DNA of 64,000 nucleotides from Fructobacillus sp. CRL 2054. Its GTDB lineage: Bacteria; Bacillota; Bacilli; Lactobacillales; Lactobacillaceae. The stretch covers positions 1 through 64,000 of the forward strand of contig NZ_JACOFN010000004.1 of the NCBI RefSeq assembly GCF_028764065.1, given 5' to 3'. A program made the translations under genes and the position numbers. The notes under the pieces were generated by a model, which was not told where the DNA came from, searched no databases, and saw nothing but the letters and a program-made list of their open reading frames with translations. Shown here piece after piece: positions 1 to 9,536 of the stretch. Numbering within the stretch: position 1 is the first letter of the stretch; each line of letters begins with the position of its first letter.

Positions 1-10
1 ATTCGCTTAT

Positions 11-84
11 GGGCCATTAGCTCAGTTGGTTAGAGCGCTGTGTTGATAACGCAGAGGTCCCTGGTTCGAATCCAGGATGGCCCA
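11..84 (+). tRNA. tRNA-Ile (anticodon GAT)
   Basis: A complete cloverleaf can be drawn by eye. The acceptor stem GGGCCAT pairs with ATGGCCC. The D-arm is GCTC/GAGC, the anticodon stem CTGTG/CGCAG carries loop TTGATAA, and the T-arm CCTGG/CCAGG carries TTCGAAT. Anticodon GAT reads isoleucine ATC/ATT. The CCA end is not encoded, because TCA follows the discriminator A. It stands alone here, followed at once by a terminator. If other tRNA or rRNA genes precede it, they lie outside the window. Confidence 0.96.
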
Positions 85-90
85 TCATCA

Positions 91-113
91 GTCGACTTCG
101 GTCGGCTTTTTTT
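91..113 (+). terminator. Terminator after tRNA-Ile
   Basis: A six-base-pair stem GTCGAC/GTCGGC closed by a TTCG tetraloop is followed by seven T residues. It begins six bases after the tRNA. Confidence 0.85.
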
Positions 114-134
114 GTGCTTTCTTTTAGTTTTTAC

Positions 135-163
135 TTGTCAAATGTTCCCTTCTAGCATAGAAT
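135..163 (+). promoter_or_regulatory. Promoter of the serS T-box transcript
   Basis: TTGTCA (135-140) and TAGAAT (158-163) are separated by 17 bp, a good sigma-A type promoter. Transcription would start just before the stem I of the T-box leader. Confidence 0.75.
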
Positions 164-169
164 ATAGGC

Positions 170-381
170 AAGAGCTCATCATAAGTAAGCCAGTACAGAA
201 AGGTAGCGGTCGCTGTAAGCTACCAGGCTGAAACTCCAATGAGTCACGTTTAGCGGGCAATGCCGCTCGGGTCCCACCGTTATCGGAAAATGAGTGCTGC
301 ATCGATATGCAGAAACTGGGTGGTACCACGGATTGCGTCTTTTTCGTCCCTGACTTTTGTCGGATGAAAAGGCGCTTTTTA
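170..381 (+). promoter_or_regulatory. Serine T-box riboswitch with terminator
   Basis: The leader contains the T-box core GGGTGGTACCACGG (318-331), which binds the uncharged tRNA acceptor end. Stem I is closed by GAGCTCAT (172-179) against ATGAGTC (239-245). The sequence AAACTCCAA on its 3' side offers TCC (235-237) as a plausible serine specifier codon. A hairpin from about 335 to 375 with GCGTC..GGCGC arms runs into TTTTT and is the regulated terminator. Uncharged tRNA-Ser should stabilise the antiterminator and let serS be transcribed. The riboswitch class is certain; the exact specifier is my reading. Confidence 0.93.
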
Positions 382-398
382 TATAAAAGGAGATTATT

Positions 399-1709
399 AT
401 GCTTGATTTGAAGTACTTACGTAAGAACAAGGAAACGGCTGCCAAGCAGTTGCAGGACCGTGGAGTTGAAACTGGGACTTTAGAAGCATTACTAGCTAAG
501 GATGAAGAACGCCGTACCTTGATTGCCAAAGTCGAAGAGATGAAGGCAAAGCGTAACGAAGCTTCTGACAAGATTGCCTTTGCAAAGCGTCAAAAGGAAG
601 ATGCTAGCGAAGCCATTTCAGAAATGCAAAAGGTTGCCAAAGAGATCAAGGAAATGGATCAGACTTTGGCGGATTTGGACGCTGAAGTAAAAGAAGCTGC
701 GGCGCACTTGCCAAACATCGCTGAAGCCGATGTTCCAGTTGGCCCTGATGAATCAGCTAACGTTGAAATGCGTAAGTGGGAACCAACGGATTACGAAGGT
801 CGTGTACATGCTTTGACGGAAGCACCAGCATGGTTGAAGCCACACTATGAAATTGGTGAAGATCTCGGTATCTTAGACTTCGAACGTGGTGCCAAGGTTT
901 CTGGTGCCCGCTTCCTTTACTACGTTGGTGATGGTGCGCGTTTGGAACGTGCCGTTTATAACTTCATGTTGGACGAACACCGTAAGGAAGGTTACACGGA
1001 GATGATTACGCCAATCGTTGTCAACGATTCAGCGATGTTTGGAACTGGTCAGTATCCTAAGTTTAAGGATGATGCCTACCGTGTTCGTGACCTTGACCAA
1101 ACGTACATTCCAACGGCTGAAGTGCCTTTGACAAACTACTACTCTGGCGAGACTTTGCCAGCAGAAGATTTGCCAATCTCATTCACGGCTTTGTCACCAT
1201 CATTCCGTAAGGAAGCCGGTGCTGCTGGACGTGACACCCGTGGTTTGATTCGTTTGCACCAATTTAACAAGGTTGAAATGGTGAAGTTTGCTAAGCCTGA
1301 AGATTCAGATAGCGAATTGGAAATCATGACAAACAACGCGGCCAACATTTTGGAAAAGCTTGGTTTGCCTTACCACATCATCACTTTGTCAACTGGGGAC
1401 ATGGGCTTCTCAGCTGCTAAGACGCACGATGTGGAAGTTTGGATTCCTGCCCAAAACGTTTACCGTGAAATTTCATCATGTTCAAACACCCGTGACTTCC
1501 AGGCCCGTCGTATGCACATCACTTACCGTAACGACGAAGGAAAGCTTGAATTGGTCCACACGTTGAACGGTTCAGGATTGGCCGTTGGTCGTACGGTTGC
1601 TGCCATCTTGGAAAACTACCAAAACGAAGATGGAACCGTTACGATTCCTGAAGTTTTGCGTCCATACATGGGCGGTCAAGAGAAGTTGAACAAGACGCCA
1701 CACCACTAA
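399..1709 (+). CDS. serS: Seryl-tRNA synthetase
   Basis: Charges tRNA-Ser (and selenocysteine tRNA where present) with serine in the cytoplasm. It is a class IIa synthetase of 436 residues, normal for the family. Residues about 25-110 form the long helical coiled-coil arm that grips the tRNA variable arm. Class II motif 2 ([14 protein letters not shown]) lies near residue 268, and motif 3 ([14 protein letters not shown]) near residue 393. The start is set by AAAGGAG, six bases upstream. Expression is controlled by the serine T-box directly upstream. A weak hairpin and T-run follow the gene and overlap the -10 region of secA. No anomaly seen. Confidence 0.97.
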   Translation: MLDLKYLRKNKETAAKQLQDRGVETGTLEALLAKDEERRTLIAKVEEMKAKRNEASDKIAFAKRQKEDASEAISEMQKVAKEIKEMDQTLADLDAEVKEAAAHLPNIAEADVPVGPDESANVEMRKWEPTDYEGRVHALTEAPAWLKPHYEIGEDLGILDFERGAKVSGARFLYYVGDGARLERAVYNFMLDEHRKEGYTEMITPIVVNDSAMFGTGQYPKFKDDAYRVRDLDQTYIPTAEVPLTNYYSGETLPAEDLPISFTALSPSFRKEAGAAGRDTRGLIRLHQFNKVEMVKFAKPEDSDSELEIMTNNAANILEKLGLPYHIITLSTGDMGFSAAKTHDVEVWIPAQNVYREISSCSNTRDFQARRMHITYRNDEGKLELVHTLNGSGLAVGRTVAAILENYQNEDGTVTIPEVLRPYMGGQEKLNKTPHH

Positions 1710-1751
1710 AATAACGCGATGAAAAAGCTTGCAATTGGACTAGCTCTTATC

Positions 1752-1780
1752 TGTCCTTTTCGGGCTTTTTTTGCTATAAT
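1752..1780 (+). promoter_or_regulatory. Weak serS terminator running into the secA -10 box
   Basis: GTCC/GGGC with a TTTTC loop and a run of seven T residues forms a short hairpin. It is followed directly by TATAAT (1775-1780), the probable -10 box for secA. No convincing -35 box is visible 17 bp upstream, so the promoter is a partial match. Confidence 0.4.
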
Positions 1781-1862
1781 TAGACTTAGTTTCTAAAATA
1801 ATTTTCACATTAATAACTTTGATGAAAGGGGCGTATCTAGAAAACTAGGTACCGAACATTCG

Positions 1863-4274
1863 ATGGCAAATCCAATTCGTAAGCTTGTTGATAATTCCAA
1901 GCACAAATTAAAGAAGATTGACAAGGTGGCTAACCAGGTTGAAGCTCTCTCAGAGAAAATGGCTGCCATGTCCGATGAGGCCTTGCAAAAGAAGACCCCA
2001 GAATTCCAAATTCGTATCCAAAAGGCCTTAGCTGGTGTTAAGACCGAAAAGGAACAGCAAAAGGCAACGGCCAAGGTTCTTGATGAAATCTTGCCTGAAG
2101 CTTTTGCCGTTGCCCGTGAAGGGGCCAAGCGTGTGCTTGGGCTTTATCCTTACCACGTGCAGGTTATGGGTGCCATCGTTTTGCACGGTGGAAACATCGC
2201 CGAAATGAAGACTGGTGAAGGTAAGACTTTGACGGCCACAATGGCGGTTTACTTGAACGCCTTGGCTGGAAACGGTGTCCACGTTGTTACGGTTAACGAC
2301 TATTTGTCAAAGCGTGATGCCGAGCAAATGGGACAACTTTACAACTGGTTGGGCCTTTCCGTTGGTATCAATGTTGGTGACGATTCACCTGAAAAGAAGC
2401 GTGCTGCTTATGACGCCGACATCACTTACTCAACAAACTTCAACATCGGGTTCGATTACCTACGTGATAACATGGTGACCCGTGCCGAAGACCGCGTCAT
2501 GCAACGTGGGTTGAACTACGCCTTGATTGATGAAGCGGATTCAATTTTGATTGATACGGCTCGTACGCCTTTGATTATTTCTGGACCTGGTTCAGGAATT
2601 TCCCCACTTTACCAACGTGTTGACCGTTTCGTTAAGACGTTGACTCGTGACGAGGATTATAAAGTCGATGAAGAAGCAAAGAATACTTCTTTGACACCGG
2701 AAGGTATCAAGAACGCCGAAGTCTTCTTCAACTTGGATAACATTTACGATAGTGAAAACACTGCCTTGACTCACCACATTGATCAAGCGCTCCGTGCCAA
2801 CTTCAACTACTTGCGCGACAAGGATTACGTTGTGCAAGACGGTGAAGTAAAGTTGATTGATCAATCAACTGGACGTATTTCTGAAGGTACTCGTTTGTCT
2901 GATGGTTTGCACCAGGCAATCGAAGCCAAGGAAGGCGTTGAGATTAAAGAAGAAAACAAGTCGATGGCTCAAATCACTTACCAGAACCTCTTCCGTATGT
3001 ACAAGAAGTTGTCTGGTATGACTGGTACGGCTAAGACGGAAGAAGAAGAACTTCTTGAAATCTACAACATGGAAGTAATCGAAATTCCTACTAACCGTCC
3101 AATTCAACGTGTGGACATGCCTGACCTTTTGTACCCATCATTGAAGGCCAAGTATAACGCGGTGGTTCAGCGTGTTGCTGAATTACACAAGAAGGGACAG
3201 CCCGTTCTTTTGGGAACTGGTTCTGTTGAATCTTCTGAATTGGTAGATAAGTTGTTGACGGCGCACAACATTCCTCACAACGTGTTGAACGCCAAGAACA
3301 ACGAAAAAGAAGCCGAAATCATTGCCAACGCTGGTCAAAAGGGTGCCGTTACGGTTGCTACGAACATGGCTGGTCGTGGAACCGACATCAAGTTGGGCCC
3401 TGGTATTGATGAACTTGGTGGCTTGGCCGTTATCGCAACCGAACGACACGAATCACGTCGTATCGATAACCAGTTGCGTGGACGTGCCGGCCGTCAGGGT
3501 GACCACGGATTCTCACAGTTCTACCTGTCATTGCAAGATGACTTGATGATTCGTTTCGGTGCCGAAAAGGTCCGTGCACTCTTGCAACGCATGAACATGG
3601 ATGACGAAGACACGGTGATTACCCACCGTTGGATTACTCGTTCTGTTGAATCAGCTCAGAAGCGTGTTGAAGGAAACAACTACGATACTCGTAAGAACGT
3701 CTTGCAGTATGATGATGTTGTTCGTGAACAACGTGAGTTGATTTACCACGAACGTGATCGTGTCTTGGATGAAAAGAAATCCTTGGATGACGTCTTGATG
3801 CCAATGGTTAAGCGGACAATCGACCGTGTGGTTGATGCGCAAACTCCTGGTAAGGACCCTGAAAAGTGGCACTTGGATGCAATTAACAAGTTTATCGAAT
3901 CTTCATTGACGTCACCAAAGCATGGTTCAGTTCGTTTGCAGAACTTGAACCGCGATGAAATCAAGGATAAGCTTTTCAATATTGCCAAGGAAAACATGGA
4001 AGACAAGAAGAAGGACTTGTACGACGCTGACCAATTGTTGGCCTTTGAACGCGTTGTCATTCTTCGAGCTGTTGACCAACACTGGACCGACCACATCGAT
4101 GCCCTTGACCGTTTACGTCAGGGAGTTGGACTGCGTGGTTACGGACAGTTGAACCCATTGGTTGAGTATCAAAACGAAGCCTTTGAAAACTTTAACAAAA
4201 TGATTGCTGATATCGAATACGATGCAACTCGTACCTTCATGAAGGCCGAGATTCGCACCAACATGTCAGCCTAA
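1863..4274 (+). CDS. secA: Preprotein translocase ATPase SecA
   Basis: Motor of the Sec pathway: it binds unfolded preproteins and drives them through SecYEG by ATP hydrolysis at the membrane. The protein has 803 residues. The Walker A sequence GEGKT lies near residue 117, the DEAD-type box IDEADS near 221, and the second nucleotide fold carries [16 protein letters not shown] and [11 protein letters not shown]. The C-terminal linker and zinc-binding tail of E. coli SecA are absent, as in many Lactobacillales. The start MANPIRK is supported by family similarity, although only a weak AGG stands upstream. In most Firmicutes hpf/raiA precedes secA; here serS does. prfB follows, as is typical. Confidence 0.97.
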   Translation: MANPIRKLVDNSKHKLKKIDKVANQVEALSEKMAAMSDEALQKKTPEFQIRIQKALAGVKTEKEQQKATAKVLDEILPEAFAVAREGAKRVLGLYPYHVQVMGAIVLHGGNIAEMKTGEGKTLTATMAVYLNALAGNGVHVVTVNDYLSKRDAEQMGQLYNWLGLSVGINVGDDSPEKKRAAYDADITYSTNFNIGFDYLRDNMVTRAEDRVMQRGLNYALIDEADSILIDTARTPLIISGPGSGISPLYQRVDRFVKTLTRDEDYKVDEEAKNTSLTPEGIKNAEVFFNLDNIYDSENTALTHHIDQALRANFNYLRDKDYVVQDGEVKLIDQSTGRISEGTRLSDGLHQAIEAKEGVEIKEENKSMAQITYQNLFRMYKKLSGMTGTAKTEEEELLEIYNMEVIEIPTNRPIQRVDMPDLLYPSLKAKYNAVVQRVAELHKKGQPVLLGTGSVESSELVDKLLTAHNIPHNVLNAKNNEKEAEIIANAGQKGAVTVATNMAGRGTDIKLGPGIDELGGLAVIATERHESRRIDNQLRGRAGRQGDHGFSQFYLSLQDDLMIRFGAEKVRALLQRMNMDDEDTVITHRWITRSVESAQKRVEGNNYDTRKNVLQYDDVVREQRELIYHERDRVLDEKKSLDDVLMPMVKRTIDRVVDAQTPGKDPEKWHLDAINKFIESSLTSPKHGSVRLQNLNRDEIKDKLFNIAKENMEDKKKDLYDADQLLAFERVVILRAVDQHWTDHIDALDRLRQGVGLRGYGQLNPLVEYQNEAFENFNKMIADIEYDATRTFMKAEIRTNMSA

Positions 4275-4288
4275 GTATGATGAAGGAC

Positions 4289-4312
4289 AAAGCGAACGAT
4301 GAGTTCGCTTTT
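4289..4312 (+). terminator. Hairpin between secA and prfB
   Basis: AAAGCGAA and TTCGCTTT form an eight-base-pair stem with a short loop just upstream of the prfB ribosome-binding site. The T-tract is short, so it may be an attenuator or an mRNA-stabilising hairpin rather than a full terminator. Confidence 0.5.
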
Positions 4313-4329
4313 CTTATGGGAGGATCGCC

Positions 4330-5448
4330 ATGGAAGTAGTGGCAGCCAAACAGGCGCTAGCGGCAATTCGCGAAGAAGTTGCTCGCTTTGAAAAAACATT
4401 GGATTTAGATGCTTTAACAGAAGAGATTGCCGACTTTGAAAACCAGATGACCGAACCAGGTTTTTGGGATGATCAGCAAAAGGCCCAGGGTGTGATTGAT
4501 GAAACGAACGTTTTGAAGAAGCGTCGTGATTCATTCTTGGCCCTCGGCGAAGCTGCTGACGAAATCGAGATGTTGATTGAAATCGTCAACGATGATCCAG
4601 AGGACACGGATTCTGCTGAAGAATTGGGCAACCTTGTTGAAAAGACGAATGATGCCGTTCAAGCTTATAACTTGGAGCAGTTGTTGACGGGGGAATACGA
4701 TGCCAACAACGCTATCTTGGAAATTCACCCAGGTTCTGGTGGAACGGAATCAACGGACTGGGGCGAAAAGCTCTACCGTATGTATACACGTTGGGCCAAT
4801 GCCCACGATTTCAAAGTCGACGTCTTGAACTACAGTGCCGGTGATGAAGCCGGGATTGACTCAGCGACTTTGAAAATTTCTGGACACAACGCCTACGGTT
4901 TCTTGCGTTCTGAAAAGGGTGTGCACCGTTTCGTTCGAATTTCACCATTCGATTCAGCTGGACGTCGTCACACGTCATTCGTTTCCGTTGATGTCATGCC
5001 TGAATTGGATGACTCAATTGAGGTTGAAGTCCGTGATGATGATATTAAAATGGATGTCTTCCGTTCTGGTGGAGCCGGGGGACAGAACGTCAACAAGGTT
5101 TCAACTGGTGTTCGTTTGACCCACGAGCCAACGGGTATCGTCGTGTCATCAACGGTTGAACGTACGCAGTATGGTAACCGTGACTACGCCATGCGACTTT
5201 TGAAGGCCAAGTTGTACCAGCTTGAGTTGGAAAAGAAGGAAGCCGAACGTGCTGCCTTGGCAGGTGAAAAGAAGGAAAACGGTTGGGGATCACAGATTCG
5301 TTCTTACGTTTTGCACCCATACCAGATGGTCAAAGACCACCGGACGGGTTACGAAACCAACCAGCCACAGGATGTTTTGGACGGGGACTTAGACCCATTC
5401 ATCAACGCTTACTTGCAGTGGCAATTATCATTAAAGAATCCAGATTAA
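4330..5448 (+). CDS. prfB: Peptide chain release factor 2 (no programmed frameshift)
   Basis: Recognises UGA and UAA stop codons on the ribosome and triggers peptide release. The protein has 372 residues. The tripeptide anticodon SPF lies at residues 205-207 and the catalytic GGQ at 250-252 within [12 protein letters not shown]. The start is supported by GGGAGG seven bases upstream. In E. coli and B. subtilis the gene needs a +1 frameshift at an in-frame UGA near codon 25. Here the N-terminal helix continues in one frame through that point ([12 protein letters not shown]) with no stop, so synthesis is not autoregulated by that device. It follows secA after a hairpin and ends at a strong terminator. 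Confidence 0.96.
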   Translation: MEVVAAKQALAAIREEVARFEKTLDLDALTEEIADFENQMTEPGFWDDQQKAQGVIDETNVLKKRRDSFLALGEAADEIEMLIEIVNDDPEDTDSAEELGNLVEKTNDAVQAYNLEQLLTGEYDANNAILEIHPGSGGTESTDWGEKLYRMYTRWANAHDFKVDVLNYSAGDEAGIDSATLKISGHNAYGFLRSEKGVHRFVRISPFDSAGRRHTSFVSVDVMPELDDSIEVEVRDDDIKMDVFRSGGAGGQNVNKVSTGVRLTHEPTGIVVSSTVERTQYGNRDYAMRLLKAKLYQLELEKKEAERAALAGEKKENGWGSQIRSYVLHPYQMVKDHRTGYETNQPQDVLDGDLDPFINAYLQWQLSLKNPD

Positions 5449-5449
5449 G

Positions 5450-5478
5450 AAAAAAGCAGGGGATATCCCCTGCTTTTT
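5450..5478 (+). terminator. Terminator after prfB
   Basis: Perfect stem AAAAAGCAGGGG / CCCCTGCTTTTT with a four-base loop. Confidence 0.93.
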
Positions 5479-5510
5479 ACGTCTCCCTTTATGAAGGGGC
5501 TAGACTGCGT

Positions 5511-5516
5511 TATAAT
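5511..5516 (+). promoter_or_regulatory. clpC -10 box
   Basis: TATAAT stands 45 bases upstream of the clpC start, with only a poor -35 (TTTATG at 5488). I see no CtsR tandem heptad or CIRCE element, so heat regulation of clpC cannot be read from this sequence. Confidence 0.5.
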
Positions 5517-5560
5517 AGTAGCCAATTAGAAGACGTATTAAAGTAAAAAAGGAGCAGAAT

Positions 5561-8035
5561 ATGGCAGATCAATATACAAATTCAGCAAAGACTGTCCTGG
5601 CGATTGCCCAGGACCAAGCCAAGTATTTCCGCCACCTAGCCGTTGGGACGGAACATCTGCTTCTCGCACTGGCCATGGAACGGCAGGGAGTTGCTGGTAA
5701 GATTCTTTCCGAATTCTCCGTGACGGCCAAGGACGTGCAAGAAGAAATTGAGCACTATACCGGATTTGGGGTACAACAAAGTTTTGACCCTGATCTCTAT
5801 TTGCCTTATTCACCAAAGGCTGGTGCCGTGTTGAACTGGGCCAAGGAACAGTCCGAAACACTGGGTCAGCAGGAAATTGGGACAGAATTGATTCTTTTGT
5901 CCTTGATTCAGGACCAGAGTATTTTGGCCGGTCGTGTTTTGCTCGCTCTTGATGTGAACTTGACTGACCTACAAAAGGCCATTCTCCGTCGTCTGGGTAT
6001 TTCGGACTTGCGTAAGCAGTTGAAGCGAGCTAAGCCACACCAAAAGCCAATCGAAGGCACACCAACCTTGGATAAGTTGGGCCGTGATTTAACTCAGGTT
6101 GCTCGAACGGAGCACTTGGATCCTGTTATTGGACGTGACAATGAAGTTCGCCGTGTCGTCCAGATTTTATCACGTCGTACAAAGAATAACCCGGTACTGG
6201 TTGGAGAACCGGGGGTTGGTAAAACTGCCATTGCTGAGGGCTTGGCCCAGCGGATTGCGAAGGGACAAGTGCCTGATAACTTGAAGCACAAGCGTTTGAT
6301 GGTCTTAGACATGGGTTCTTTGGTCGCTGGGACCAAGTACCGAGGCGAGTTCGAAGCTCGGTTGAAGCAGATTATCGATGAAATCGAGGCGGACGGCCAG
6401 GTTATCTTGTTCGTGGACGAACTTCATACGTTAGTCGGGGCTGGAGGAGCTGAAGGTGCGATTGACGCAGCCAACATCTTGAAGCCAGCCTTGGCACGTG
6501 GTGATTTGCAGATGTTGGGTGCGACGACTTTTGATGAATACCAGCAATCGATTGAATCCGATGCCGCTTTGGAACGTCGTTTTGCCAAGGTGACGGTTAA
6601 CGAACCATCTACCGAAGAGGCAATTGCCATTCTGAAGGGCATTCGTCCAAAGTTTGAAAGCTACCACCGAGTTAACATTGAGGACGCTGCGGTTGAAGCA
6701 GCGGTCAAGCTTTCTGCCCGTTACATCACGGCCCGCTTCCTACCTGATAAGGCTATCGATTTGATGGATGAAGCGGCTGCAAAAGTCCAAATCGACGCCG
6801 TGGACCGGGCAACACCCGTTCACAACGACCGTGCCGATTTAGCCGAGATTGTGAAGGATAAGGACGCAGCCATTGCCGAGATGGATTTTGAATTGGCTGC
6901 CGATTTGCGCTTGAAAGAAATTGCTCTTCGTCAAAAGATTGATAAGGCCATGGTTCGAGCACAGAAGAAGGAAGCCAAGCAGGCTTCTTATCAGATGAAA
7001 GTTACGCCAGAAGACATCGCCGATGTCATTTCTGAACAGACCGGTGTGCCTTTGACCCAGGTTCAAGAAAGTGAATCCGACCAACTAATGAACTTGGAAA
7101 AGGAACTGGGTAAGCGAGTGATTGGCCAAAAGGATGCGGTATCCGCCGTCGCCCGTGCCATCCGCCGTTCCCGTTCTGGCTTAGCTGACCCTAAGCGTCC
7201 AATGGGGACCTTCCTCTTCTTGGGACCAACTGGTGTTGGAAAGACGGAGTTGGCCAAGGCATTGGCTGAACTGGTCTTTGGTTCCGAAGACAACATGATT
7301 CGAATCGATATGTCAGAATACCAAGAACAGTATTCTGCCTCCCGTTTGATTGGTTCAGCCCCTGGTTACGTTGGTTATGACCAGGGTGGTCAATTGACTG
7401 AACAGGTCCGCAAGCACCCATACTCAATCATCCTCTTGGACGAATTGGAAAAGGCCAACAAGGACATCTACAACTTGATGCTCCAGGTCTTTGACGATGG
7501 TTTCTTGACGGATGCCAAGGGACGACGTGTCAACTTCCGAAACACCATTATCATCATGACTTCAAACCTTGGGGCAACCCGTTTGCGTGATGAAAAGACG
7601 GTCGGCTTTGGTTCTGTTGACTTGGCTAAGAACAATGAAGCGGTTGCTAATAAGATTCGTGAGACGGTGAAGGAAACCTTCCGTCCTGAATTTGTGAACC
7701 GAATCGATGAAGTGCTCGTCTTTGACGCGTTGGAAGAACCAGAGGTTGAACAAATCGTTCGCTTACTTTCTAAGTCTCTCTTGGAGCGTGTGGCTGAACA
7801 GGGTGTCAAGATTAAGATTACCAAGGCAGCCGTTCAGGCTATTGCAAAGGAAGGGTACGACCGCGAATACGGTGCTCGTCCTGTCCGCCGTTTGATTCAG
7901 ACTGAAATCGAAGATAAGTTGTCAGAAGCTTTGCTCTCTGGTGAAATCACGACTGCTGACATGGTGACGATTGGAGCCACAAAGGGTAAGATTACCTTGA
8001 AGGTCCAAAAGGAAGCTGAAAAAGTCAGTAACTAA
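5561..8035 (+). CDS. clpC: ATP-dependent Clp protease ATPase subunit ClpC
   Basis: Hexameric AAA+ unfoldase that feeds damaged or regulatory proteins to ClpP. The protein has 824 residues. An N-terminal Clp-N double repeat covers about 1-145. The first AAA module has Walker A GEPGVGKT at 215-222. A UVR-like segment rich in [16 protein letters not shown] lies near 445. The second AAA module has GPTGVGKT at 555-562, and a C-terminal D2 small domain follows. The UVR segment and intact N-domain point to ClpC rather than ClpE or ClpB. AAAAAAGGAG precedes the start. It is monocistronic: its own -10 box lies upstream and a strong terminator downstream. The adaptor genes mcsA, mcsB and ctsR, often linked to it in other Firmicutes, are not here. 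Confidence 0.95.
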   Translation: MADQYTNSAKTVLAIAQDQAKYFRHLAVGTEHLLLALAMERQGVAGKILSEFSVTAKDVQEEIEHYTGFGVQQSFDPDLYLPYSPKAGAVLNWAKEQSETLGQQEIGTELILLSLIQDQSILAGRVLLALDVNLTDLQKAILRRLGISDLRKQLKRAKPHQKPIEGTPTLDKLGRDLTQVARTEHLDPVIGRDNEVRRVVQILSRRTKNNPVLVGEPGVGKTAIAEGLAQRIAKGQVPDNLKHKRLMVLDMGSLVAGTKYRGEFEARLKQIIDEIEADGQVILFVDELHTLVGAGGAEGAIDAANILKPALARGDLQMLGATTFDEYQQSIESDAALERRFAKVTVNEPSTEEAIAILKGIRPKFESYHRVNIEDAAVEAAVKLSARYITARFLPDKAIDLMDEAAAKVQIDAVDRATPVHNDRADLAEIVKDKDAAIAEMDFELAADLRLKEIALRQKIDKAMVRAQKKEAKQASYQMKVTPEDIADVISEQTGVPLTQVQESESDQLMNLEKELGKRVIGQKDAVSAVARAIRRSRSGLADPKRPMGTFLFLGPTGVGKTELAKALAELVFGSEDNMIRIDMSEYQEQYSASRLIGSAPGYVGYDQGGQLTEQVRKHPYSIILLDELEKANKDIYNLMLQVFDDGFLTDAKGRRVNFRNTIIIMTSNLGATRLRDEKTVGFGSVDLAKNNEAVANKIRETVKETFRPEFVNRIDEVLVFDALEEPEVEQIVRLLSKSLLERVAEQGVKIKITKAAVQAIAKEGYDREYGARPVRRLIQTEIEDKLSEALLSGEITTADMVTIGATKGKITLKVQKEAEKVSN

Positions 8036-8051
8036 TTAAATGTTTAAACAG

Positions 8052-8087
8052 AAAAAGTCTTGGGAGAATGTTCCCAAGACTTTTTTT
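8052..8087 (+). terminator. Terminator after clpC
   Basis: AAAAAGTCTTGGGA pairs with TCCCAAGACTTTTTTT around a short loop; a near-perfect intrinsic terminator. Confidence 0.93.
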
Positions 8088-8095
8088 AATTGCAT

Positions 8096-8130
8096 CAAAA
8101 AAAGAACCCGACGAAGCGAGTTCTTTTTGT
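8096..8130 (-). terminator. Terminator of the PfoR-like gene
   Basis: Read on the minus strand, AAAAAGAAC pairs with GTTCTTTTT and runs into a T-tract. It starts two bases after the stop codon of the minus-strand gene. Confidence 0.8.
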
Positions 8131-8132
8131 TT

Positions 8133-9242
8133 TTACATCATATCAAGGTGAAGATCGTTTTCCTTAGTCAATCCTGCCTTCTTCAAGAAGAAGTAGTAGA
8201 ACCATGCGGCAACACCAGGTACAAGAACACCGAAGACCATAACAAGCATCAAAGCGTGAACGTTTGTTCCAAGCAATGCCAATGGGGCGATCAATGAGTT
8301 CAATCCAAGACCGGCGATGGCGTAAGGAACCTTCAATTCAAATACACCAACGGCAACCATTGCTGAAACACCAGCGATAAGGGCTGGACCGAAGAAGAGC
8401 AATGGGCTCTTCAACATATTAGCGAATTGAACCTTAGGGGTAACGATTGTTTGGGCAACGTTAGCACCCAAGTCGTTTTGCTTGTAACCCATAACCGTAT
8501 ACATAACGAAGGCAGCAGTTGTTCCAACCAAAGCAGCTCCACCTGAAAGTGGGTCCAACATAACGGCGATGGCAAGGGCAGCAGATGAAGCAGGGGTCAT
8601 CAAGAAGGCGAACCAGAAGAAGGAAACGATAAAGGCTCCTAAGAATGGGTTCACAGACATTGTGTCAGCCAACTTTTCTGAGATCCAGTTCAAGAACGGT
8701 GTTGTATAAGTAGCGGCAACCAAACCGGTTAAGGTACCAGTCAAAACAGCTGCAAATGGAACCAAAAGCATGTCCAAAGCTGTCTTACCAGTCAAGTAGT
8801 TACCAACCAAAACGGCAACAACGGCTGCCAAAACGGCGGAAACTGGCTGACCAGAAGTCATGATGATTGAACCAGCTGGTTGGTTGGCTGCCCAGTGGGT
8901 AGCAGTGTGTGTGTTCGCAACGGCTGTGCTAGCAAAGTAAACAGCGTTTGATCCAACCGTAGCAGCGATCAATGCGGCACCGGTTGTCAAAACAGTTGAG
9001 TCCAAGGCCATGGCAACCCCAACCCCAAGGGCTGGTGCCAACATCTTTTGACCCATTACACCGGCCTGCACCAAAGCAGGCAAGTGCAAGATGTTACCAA
9101 GGGAGCTGAGCAAGAGGCCCATTCCCAAAACTGACAAGATGGCGTATGAGACACCTTGTGAGACAGCGTATACCGCTGACTTCTTCTTTTCTTGCGCAGG
9201 TTCTTGCGGGCGCGTATCCGCCTTTGTTAATGTTGCATCCAT
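8133..9242 (-). CDS. PfoR-like PTS_EIIC_2 family membrane protein
   Basis: Polytopic membrane protein of 369 residues with about ten hydrophobic segments and glycine/alanine-rich loops. It resembles the PTS_EIIC_2 family (COG3641, PfoR-like), usually labelled 'PTS sugar transporter subunit IIC' without proven substrate. No IIA or IIB partner is nearby, so sugar phosphotransfer is doubtful. The start at MDATLTKAD is fixed by GGAGG eight bases upstream; an in-frame TTG much further up falls inside the untranslated leader and is rejected. The transcript begins with an Ile/Val-rich leader peptide and attenuator, so I infer expression rises when isoleucine (perhaps valine) is short. That suggests a role in branched-chain amino acid or keto-acid transport. 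Function is inference. Confidence 0.75.
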   Translation of the reverse strand: MDATLTKADTRPQEPAQEKKKSAVYAVSQGVSYAILSVLGMGLLLSSLGNILHLPALVQAGVMGQKMLAPALGVGVAMALDSTVLTTGAALIAATVGSNAVYFASTAVANTHTATHWAANQPAGSIIMTSGQPVSAVLAAVVAVLVGNYLTGKTALDMLLVPFAAVLTGTLTGLVAATYTTPFLNWISEKLADTMSVNPFLGAFIVSFFWFAFLMTPASSAALAIAVMLDPLSGGAALVGTTAAFVMYTVMGYKQNDLGANVAQTIVTPKVQFANMLKSPLLFFGPALIAGVSAMVAVGVFELKVPYAIAGLGLNSLIAPLALLGTNVHALMLVMVFGVLVPGVAAWFYYFFLKKAGLTKENDLHLDMM

Positions 9243-9274
9243 TGTTACTTCCTCCAATAATTCGTTCATGCCAA

Positions 9275-9300
9275 TAAAAAAACGCCAGGCAGCTGGCGTT
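9275..9300 (-). terminator. Second hairpin terminator in the PfoR-like leader
   Basis: On the minus strand ACGCCAG pairs with CTGGCGT around CTGC and is followed by seven T residues. It lies between the attenuator and the ribosome-binding site of the PfoR-like gene. Confidence 0.8.
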
Positions 9301-9321
9301 AGTCTAAAGTCGTGGTTAATA

Positions 9322-9381
9322 CGAAAAAAGAGGGCTGCCAGCCGGTGTTGTCTTTGCTGGCAGCTAAAAAGGTGACCAGCA
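9322..9381 (-). promoter_or_regulatory. Attenuator with mutually exclusive hairpins
   Basis: The terminator form pairs GCTGCCAGC (9364-9356) with GCTGGCAGC (9342-9334), followed by CCCTCTTTTTT. The competing form pairs TGCTGG (9381-9376), five bases after the leader-peptide stop, with CCAGCA (9360-9355), which overlaps the 5' terminator arm. A ribosome that completes the leader peptide would cover TGCTGG and allow termination. One stalled on Ile codons would leave it free to form the antiterminator. This is the classic logic of ribosome-mediated attenuation; folding was done by eye. Confidence 0.75.
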
Positions 9382-9385
9382 TTTA

Positions 9386-9451
9386 TCAAATAATGATAAT
9401 GCTAATCACAATGACGTTATTCAATTGAGTTGATTGCTTTGTAGTAGTCAT
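9386..9451 (-). CDS. Ile/Val-rich leader peptide (21 aa)
   Basis: A short open frame begins at ATG with GAGGAG eight bases upstream and ends at TGA. Its second half reads N-N-V-I-V-I-S-I-I-I-I, giving six isoleucine and two valine codons (ATT, ATC, GTC, GTG) just before the stop. A well-formed promoter lies about 30 bp upstream and the attenuator hairpins start at its stop. This is the hallmark of a ribosome-sensed attenuation peptide responding to isoleucine or valine. The peptide itself probably has no other role. Confidence 0.82.
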   Translation of the reverse strand: MTTTKQSTQLNNVIVISIIII

Positions 9452-9479
9452 AATCAATTCTCCTCGATTGGTTGTCTTA

Positions 9480-9508
9480 ACTATACTAAGATTAAAATTA
9501 AATGTCAA
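9480..9508 (-). promoter_or_regulatory. Promoter of the leader-peptide/PfoR-like transcript
   Basis: On the minus strand TTGACA (9508-9503) and TATAGT (9485-9480) are 17 bp apart, close to consensus. It fires toward the leader peptide. Confidence 0.85.
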
Positions 9509-9536
9509 CATTTTAATAAAAATATTTTTATTCTCA

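Noticed and set aside
5479-5560. CtsR or CIRCE control of clpC
   Set aside because: No tandem heptads and no inverted repeat are visible between the terminator and the start codon.
8040-8297. Plus-strand open frame after clpC
   Set aside because: It runs through two terminators and antisense to the PfoR-like gene, with no binding site.
9243-9389. N-terminal extension of the PfoR-like protein from an in-frame TTG
   Set aside because: It would translate the attenuator hairpins and has no ribosome-binding site; GGAGG stands properly before the ATG at 9242.
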